From Acrasis kona (taxonomy: Eukaryota; Heterolobosea; Eutetramitea; Acrasida; Acrasidae): 32,362 nt of DNA. Each line of letters starts with the position of its first letter. The stretch's first letter is position 1. Below are positions 27,271 to 32,362 of this stretch, one piece after another. The position numbers were made by a program, and so were the translations under genes. Below the pieces are notes generated by a model. It made no database searches. It was not told where the DNA came from and saw nothing but the letters and a program-made list of their open reading frames with translations. Location of the stretch: positions 1 to 32,362 of the forward strand of contig JAOPGA020001450.1 in the NCBI GenBank assembly GCA_026419775.2, written 5' to 3'.

Positions 27271-28719
27271 TTATTTATTTAATTCATCAATTACATCTAC
27301 TCTTGTTTTCTCCACAGGTAGACACCGCAAACACTCTTTACTTTCTTTCATAATATCCACATTTACATGTTTTGGTTTTTGATCAACCACATTTACATCC
27401 CCTCCATCTTCCTGAGTCAACTGTAAATGGTCATGTACAGCTTTCAGCAAGCTAGGAAACAAATCATTAACAATTTCATGCAGCTTATTATATCCATTAA
27501 AAACAGTACTGGTGGCAAATACAGTGAGCTCTCCCTTTGGATTAATGCGATAGCTCCTACTAGGGTCCACACCAGCTGCAATATAGCTCTGACAATCTGT
27601 AGGTCTGTTACCAAACCCAGCTATAAAAGGTTTTTCATTTTCCAAGAAAATGTTTTTGATAGCTAACAGCATTGCTATTTTAAACGTCTCTGGACGCCTT
27701 ATAATCACCTCTCTGGCCATGGCCATCATCAGGCGATTGGGAGTGGTGATGACTGGTCCGCTGGGCATCACATGCTTATTTTGATGAATGCTCTCAATGT
27801 AGACCCTGGTAGCAGTGGCTTGAGTGATTGGCCTTGCTGTGAGGTATATAAATTTGTAACCAAGTTTATGAATGGAAGTGTACAACTTGGAAATACCTTC
27901 GTGCGTGTAGTCCTTGCCCATTTGAGTGTATAAAAAGCCCCAAATGTCACTTTTGGTGATGGTGCCATCAACATCGCTAATCACAATTTTGACATTGTGA
28001 TCCCATACGAATAATTTACCATTCACCATTTCTCCGTTGCTCACGAACGTGACCTTGCATACTTCTCCGCGCTTGTTCAAATTGAGTTGATTGATCCATT
28101 CTGTACACGGGGTCATCATTTCATTTGTGTAATGTTCGCTCTTTGAATGGGTCATTTTGAAAAGTGAAATGTTACTTACGTTAATGTGAGAAAGTATGCT
28201 CTCGGACCATGTTAACGCAGCGGCAGTGACGTGTTCTTCGGAATGTTTGTTTGAATCGCTCGCTTTTACCTCGGCTGCTGCTTCATTTTCGCCGCCAAAG
28301 ATGTTGTACATCTTCTTTACAAGGGAAGATGCTACAGATGGAGTTGCATGGTCGTTTTTTGTATCTATGGGTTGCGGTAGATCTTTAACAATGGCCTCAA
28401 CTCGATCTTTGGTATCCTTTTTATAGTAGTGCGGATTTTTGAGTGGCGATTCTACGTTGCATTGTTCATTTGCATCAATCTCTTGAGATTTGTCTGGTAA
28501 TTTGTTTTGTTGAAAGTCCTCTATTGGTTCGAAGTGACCATATTGATACCCCTTATCAAGAACGAACTGAAAACCGCAATTGTTGTTGACTCCATCGCCG
28601 TCTATCAGTATGGAGACATATTGCTTGACAGTGGCTATTTTGCTGAATCTCACGATGATTGGGGAACACTTGAAAGTTCCGTCAGGCTGCCTTATCGCAA
28701 CAATATCAACGCAACTCAT
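27271..28719 (-). CDS. Lipin-type phosphatidate phosphatase
   Basis: 482 aa. The N-Lip domain is at the very start (SCVDIVAIRQPDGTFKCSPI, then IVRFSK). A disordered linker follows, then the C-terminal HAD-type LNS2 domain with the catalytic DVDGT (Asp249, Asp251) in VKIVISDVDGTITKSDIWGF, and YKFIYLTARPITQATATRVY, MPSGPVITTPNRL and AGFGNRPTDCQSY. Lipins dephosphorylate phosphatidic acid to diacylglycerol at the ER/nuclear membrane, controlling lipid storage and phospholipid synthesis. The usual N-terminal amphipathic helix before N-Lip is absent from this ORF; a stop codon lies just upstream of the ATG. So either it is lost or sits on an unplaced exon. The stop codon abuts the helicase gene's stop. 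Confidence 0.93.
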   Translation of the reverse strand: MSCVDIVAIRQPDGTFKCSPIIVRFSKIATVKQYVSILIDGDGVNNNCGFQFVLDKGYQYGHFEPIEDFQQNKLPDKSQEIDANEQCNVESPLKNPHYYKKDTKDRVEAIVKDLPQPIDTKNDHATPSVASSLVKKMYNIFGGENEAAAEVKASDSNKHSEEHVTAAALTWSESILSHINVSNISLFKMTHSKSEHYTNEMMTPCTEWINQLNLNKRGEVCKVTFVSNGEMVNGKLFVWDHNVKIVISDVDGTITKSDIWGFLYTQMGKDYTHEGISKLYTSIHKLGYKFIYLTARPITQATATRVYIESIHQNKHVMPSGPVITTPNRLMMAMAREVIIRRPETFKIAMLLAIKNIFLENEKPFIAGFGNRPTDCQSYIAAGVDPSRSYRINPKGELTVFATSTVFNGYNKLHEIVNDLFPSLLKAVHDHLQLTQEDGGDVNVVDQKPKHVNVDIMKESKECLRCLPVEKTRVDVIDELNK

Positions 28720-29039
28720 TTCTCACATTATTGGTTCGATCAACCGACGAATCAAATGCGCTCCTTGTAGGATGTGATATTGATATCCAATTGTTCAATT
28801 ATTTTTAGACCTTTTTTTGAATTTTGAGATGATTCTGCTGGGACATCAACAAGAATTGTTCACAGCGGATCGTTATTCATCATCAATGCAGTAAAAATGT
28901 GTAATATAGTACTTATCCGCTGGTATATTGATGTAAGAACAAAGAAGGAAACGTGTTACAGTGAGTTTTATTAATAATAGTTCATTCTCCGGTTGATATA
29001 AAAACATGGATCAGACAACTTGATTTTGATTGTTAAAAA
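28720..29039. other. Divergent promoter region between lipin and GH31 genes
   Basis: 320 bp shared by two divergently transcribed genes. A TATA box faces GH31; none is obvious facing lipin. I searched the minus strand for a short exon that would supply the missing lipin N-terminus and found no ATG exon with correct phase and normal intron size. Confidence 0.45.
28997..29003 (+). promoter_or_regulatory. TATA box of GH31 gene
   Basis: TATAAAA lies 37-43 nt upstream of the ATG at 29040, close to the spacing seen for cathepsin C. Confidence 0.5.
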
Positions 29040-31988
29040 ATGAGGTCAAAAGCCCTCCTCTTGTGCCTTGTGCTGCTTGCACAATCACTTGTGCTAGCAA
29101 AGATACCGCTTAAATCAATCACACCACAAACTCAAGCAACTAATCCTTTTGCATGGGATCCAGTTGCAAACCAAAAGGCCGTTGTGATTGCCAATCACGC
29201 TCGCTTCACCGTGCTCACACCTTGGATGATACGTTGCGAGTGGGACTCGAACAACAAATGGCAAGATCAAGCAACGATCGTTGCCGTCAAGCGTAACCTT
29301 GAAGTGCCTGAATTCAAAGTAGAAAAGTCTGAGACTACCCTGCGCATCACTACCAAGTTTGTAGACCTAGTATACCAATTCAACTCTGAATACACTTTCA
29401 ATTCTTCCAATATCAAAATCACAACACGTTACGAAGTTGAAGATCCCAAGACCGGTGCAAGATCAGAAAAGACTGCCACTTGGTCAGCAATCAATGCTCA
29501 AGAAACAGAGGGCAATCTCTTCGGTACCATCAGAACCCTCGACGGCAACAGAGACAAGAATGTCGAATTCGACTGCAAGAAGAGCATGGACAGAGGCCGT
29601 CACTGCACTTATGGCGTAATTTCAAGAGGCGGTTATGCTCTCATTGACGATTCCCACGCTCCTTCATTCGATCGCTCCGATTATCCAACATCCAATGAAA
29701 CATGGCCATGGTTCAATGGCATCTCCTGGACAGCACCACCAGCCGAACAATGTGGCATCAACGAACAACAAAAGAGACAATGCGGCGTATATGGCATCAC
29801 CAAACAACAATGCGAATCGAGCGGTTGTTGCTTCAAGGAAGATGGAAGATCATCAAAGGACGTACCCATCTGCTACTACTCCACCAAGTCAACTCAAGAT
29901 TTGTACTTTTTGGGACACGGTCTTGACTACAAACAAGCATTAAAAGATTTCACACAATTATCCGGACCCATCCCATTACCGCCACGTTACATTTTCGGAG
30001 TTTTCTTCTCCAGATATTGGGCCTATGCCAGTTACGATCAAAAAGAAATCGTAAGAGAGTACGTCAAGCACGACATTCCTCTCGACGTGATCGTCACGGA
30101 TATGGATTGGCACATTACAGCATACAAACGCGCCGACAAGGGAGAAAGAGATCAAGCAGGTCAAGGGATCGGATGGACAGGTTTCACTTTCGACGATCAC
30201 TTGTTCGTCAATCATCAAAATTTCTTACAGTGGTGCAAACAGTTAGGTCTAAAAAATACATTAAACGTCCATCCAGCATCAGGCATCCAACCATGGGAAG
30301 AACGTTACGAAGAGATGGCCAGAGCCAACGGAATCGATCCTAGCACTCAAAAATACGTTCCTTACAACGCGACCAGTAAATTATACGTGAGCACGTGGTT
30401 CGATAAGGTCATGAGGCCGTTAGAAAACGAAGGAATCGATTTGTGGTGGTTAGATTGGCAACAAGGAGAAGATTGGGTTCCATCTCCACCCGGACTCAAT
30501 CCAACCATCGTTTTGAATTATCAATACTATACCAATCCTTATCACTGGCGATACACGAACACGAGACCAGCATTATTACATCGTTGGGGAGGACTCGGAA
30601 ATCATCGATACCAAATTGGATTCAGCGGAGATGTGATTCCAAATTGGGACACCTTACAATTACAATTAACTTTCACGCCCACCGCATCAAACGTCGCTTA
30701 TACATATTGGTCGCACGATATCGGTGGACACGTGACTCCGCCCGATGCAGAATTATACACCAGATGGGTCCAATGGGGAGCGTTCAGTCCCATCTTCAGG
30801 ACACATTGCACGAAGAATGCAAACAACGATCGACGCATTTACACCTATCCATGGAGTTACTTCTCGACGCTTCAACATTTCCACAAATTACGTCAATCGT
30901 TGCTACCTTACATTTACACGCAAGCAAGATTGACGTTCGATACGAGCGTCGGATCGGTACTGCCTCTTTATTACAATCACCCACATCACCAAGAAGCTTA
31001 TACTTTTAACCGCGAATATTACTTTGGCGAATCCATGGTAATCGCACCGGTTGGTTCGCCCATCAAAAATGATTCCGGAATGGCAGAATGGTCATTTTGG
31101 GTTCCGCCCGGCGAATGGACCAATTTGTTCACGATGGAACGATTCGTGGGACCCATCGAAGTGAATTCCAAATTCACGATCGATGAATTACCAGCACTTT
31201 TGAAATCGGATTCGATCGTTCCAATGTTACCGAATCATGTTCCTGCATTGGGTCAATCTCATTTGGTACCTCATCAAATTAAATGGATCGCCATTTTGGG
31301 ATCTTCGAAACAAGGTAGCGGAATGCTATACGATGATCATGGAGACGAAGCTAATTATTACGATCAGAATACATTCGCGTGGACCAAAGCAAGTTATAGC
31401 ATTTCTGGAGATGGAAAAAATGTGGAATTTGTAATTTCGAAAATGATGGGTTCGTTCAGCAACATGCCCACTCATAGACAATACGAAGTTCATTTGAAAT
31501 CGGTGTTACCTGCTACCAGCGTTCGTGTGAATGGACAAGTCGTGAGCGCGGAACTTTACAATGATTTGGTTCCCATCACGAACGATAAGAATAGCTTTGC
31601 TTACGATGGTTCTACGTTGAGCGTGGTGATTAAAATTGGCGTGGCTCAATCTGTTCGATCGGATGTGAAGATCCAAATCGAATTTGCGAACGAAATTAGT
31701 CAAATTTCGACAATGAATGGATTCGTTGGAAAGTTGAAACGTTTCATCAAGGCAAAGAATATGTTGGATGACCAGTGGGGAACCAGAACTTCTGTTTTTC
31801 AAGATGATTATCCAAATTTGTTGTATGCTGCTGGTATGGGAGAGAAGTTGAGCGGAGTGAAGGCTGATGATGCTGCAAGGACCTTGTCGGAATTTGAAAA
31901 GTATGCAAAGATTGCTTGTGATGAGTTGAAGAATATTACAAATATTTCTCCTAGTTTACAAAGTAAATTGAATGCTCAACTGTGTTAA
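29040..31988 (+). CDS. Secreted/lysosomal GH31 alpha-glucosidase with a trefoil domain
   Basis: 982 aa, no intron. Signal peptide 1-20 (KALLLCLVLLAQSLVLA). The N-terminal beta-sandwich covers about 40-235. A P-type trefoil at 238-278 has its six cysteines (238, 248, 258, 263, 264, 278) in the exact Cx9Cx9Cx4CC pattern. The (beta/alpha)8 domain starts LPPRYIFGVFFSRYW (about 314-327). The nucleophile is Asp472 in DLWWLDWQQG and the acid/base Asp531 in GFSGDVIPNW. SHDIGGH and RWVQWGAFSPIFRTH are typical. The beta domains reach about 830, followed by about 120 residues of unassigned helical tail. It would hydrolyse alpha-glucosides such as glycogen or starch fragments in lysosome or food vacuole. 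The trefoil position is unusual: after rather than before the sandwich. Substrate is not provable from sequence. Confidence 0.93.
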   Translation: MRSKALLLCLVLLAQSLVLAKIPLKSITPQTQATNPFAWDPVANQKAVVIANHARFTVLTPWMIRCEWDSNNKWQDQATIVAVKRNLEVPEFKVEKSETTLRITTKFVDLVYQFNSEYTFNSSNIKITTRYEVEDPKTGARSEKTATWSAINAQETEGNLFGTIRTLDGNRDKNVEFDCKKSMDRGRHCTYGVISRGGYALIDDSHAPSFDRSDYPTSNETWPWFNGISWTAPPAEQCGINEQQKRQCGVYGITKQQCESSGCCFKEDGRSSKDVPICYYSTKSTQDLYFLGHGLDYKQALKDFTQLSGPIPLPPRYIFGVFFSRYWAYASYDQKEIVREYVKHDIPLDVIVTDMDWHITAYKRADKGERDQAGQGIGWTGFTFDDHLFVNHQNFLQWCKQLGLKNTLNVHPASGIQPWEERYEEMARANGIDPSTQKYVPYNATSKLYVSTWFDKVMRPLENEGIDLWWLDWQQGEDWVPSPPGLNPTIVLNYQYYTNPYHWRYTNTRPALLHRWGGLGNHRYQIGFSGDVIPNWDTLQLQLTFTPTASNVAYTYWSHDIGGHVTPPDAELYTRWVQWGAFSPIFRTHCTKNANNDRRIYTYPWSYFSTLQHFHKLRQSLLPYIYTQARLTFDTSVGSVLPLYYNHPHHQEAYTFNREYYFGESMVIAPVGSPIKNDSGMAEWSFWVPPGEWTNLFTMERFVGPIEVNSKFTIDELPALLKSDSIVPMLPNHVPALGQSHLVPHQIKWIAILGSSKQGSGMLYDDHGDEANYYDQNTFAWTKASYSISGDGKNVEFVISKMMGSFSNMPTHRQYEVHLKSVLPATSVRVNGQVVSAELYNDLVPITNDKNSFAYDGSTLSVVIKIGVAQSVRSDVKIQIEFANEISQISTMNGFVGKLKRFIKAKNMLDDQWGTRTSVFQDDYPNLLYAAGMGEKLSGVKADDAARTLSEFEKYAKIACDELKNITNISPSLQSKLNAQLC

Positions 31989-32082
31989 ATAAATTTTATT
32001 GTTTTGTTAATGGTGTTTTCGTAGTGTAAGAGAGCTATTCTGATTGAAATGTGTACTTTATTTTCCTGTATATATTTAATAA

Positions 32083-32362
32083 TCACAAAGTAGATTTGAA
32101 CCAATCTATAACCTGTTTGGCAATTTCTTCCTTCTTGACTACAGAGTCATGATTATTTAAATCTGCTCTGACCGACCAACCGTGTTCCACGTTTGTATAA
32201 ACCTTGACATCGTGCTTTAAATTTTTCCTTCTAAAAATTTCCTCTGACTTGTCACATCTCGCTTTTGGAAACATCGCGTCCTTCTCGGCTGCTCCGATTC
32301 CGACAGGTTTTGTGATTTGCTCAATCTCAGAAGGAAAAGAAATCATGGAGGGGTGACAAAGA
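32083..32362 (-). CDS. Dienelactone-hydrolase-family protein, C-terminal part (runs off the window)
   Basis: The frame is open from the window edge (CHPSMISFPSEIEQITKPVG) to the stop at 32085-32083, about 92 residues. HPS, the I-KPV-GIGAAEKDAMFP strand carrying the acid residue, and VEHGWSVRAD with the catalytic His match the end of the alpha/beta-hydrolase dienelactone hydrolase (carboxymethylenebutenolidase-like) fold. The nucleophile elbow lies outside. The methionine at 32346 is internal, not the start. Substrate unknown; eukaryotic members are cytosolic esterases. Convergent with GH31 (94 bp between stops). Confidence 0.85.
   Translation of the reverse strand, partial: LCHPSMISFPSEIEQITKPVGIGAAEKDAMFPKARCDKSEEIFRRKNLKHDVKVYTNVEHGWSVRADLNNHDSVVKKEEIAKQVIDWFKSTL

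Noticed and set aside
1-32362. CRISPR arrays, IS elements, prophage or bacterial operons
   Set aside because: No regularly spaced repeats, inverted-repeat-flanked transposases or ribosome-binding-site pattern; the genes are eukaryotic with introns.

Overview
The window is eukaryotic nuclear DNA from a free-living, unicellular-type organism with a very compact, AT-rich genome. The reasons are spliceosomal introns with GT...AG ends in many genes, spliceosome proteins (TFIP11, U5-40K), Elongin C, the clathrin adaptor NECAP, a lipin, the mitochondrial haem O synthase COX10, secreted/lysosomal hydrolases, and two nuclear-type tRNA genes. I cannot name the species. Gene density and intron style suggest a protist rather than an animal or plant. 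The standard genetic code fits everywhere.

Layout. 1-2284: the 3' end of an unknown gene, two small unknown ORFs, and cathepsin C (dipeptidyl peptidase I). 2285-4356: a beta-trefoil protein followed by the largest gene-free stretch. 4357-9164: TFIP11, an MMD-type PAQR membrane protein and NECAP in tandem, with a small convergent unknown gene. 9165-11437: a five-exon B-box/RCC1-repeat gene. 11542-14260: a reverse-transcriptase-domain gene that looks like the cellular rvt family rather than a mobile element, with a newly recognised 5' exon encoding a possible targeting peptide. 14596-14679: tRNA-Lys(CTT) with an 11-nt insertion in its D-loop. 15165-18394: a DEP-C2 protein, five-exon COX10, an armadillo-like small protein and Elongin C. 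18424-22112: U5-40K and an ankyrin-repeat protein on the minus strand. 22405-24758: a tiny secreted peptide, a repeat-rich stress-type protein with a glycine zipper, tRNA-Gly(TCC) and a basic secreted protein. 25037-27270: a Dicer/RIG-I-type helicase without RNase III, interrupted by a tiny frame break. 27271-31988: lipin and a trefoil-bearing GH31 alpha-glucosidase. 32083 to the end: the C-terminus of a dienelactone-hydrolase-family protein.

Genes are packed head to tail or tail to tail with gaps of 0-100 bp. Seven convergent pairs sit so close that their mRNA 3' ends probably overlap. The twelve introns I could reconstruct are all 34-43 nt. There is no operon-like functional grouping, although two spliceosome-related genes and several secreted or endolysosomal proteins are present.

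The strongest candidates for something new are the rvt-like reverse transcriptase with its presequence exon, the tRNA-Lys D-loop insertion (a possible ectopic tRNA intron), the nuclease-less Dicer-like helicase next to abutting convergent genes, and the HxxPVV-repeat/glycine-zipper protein.
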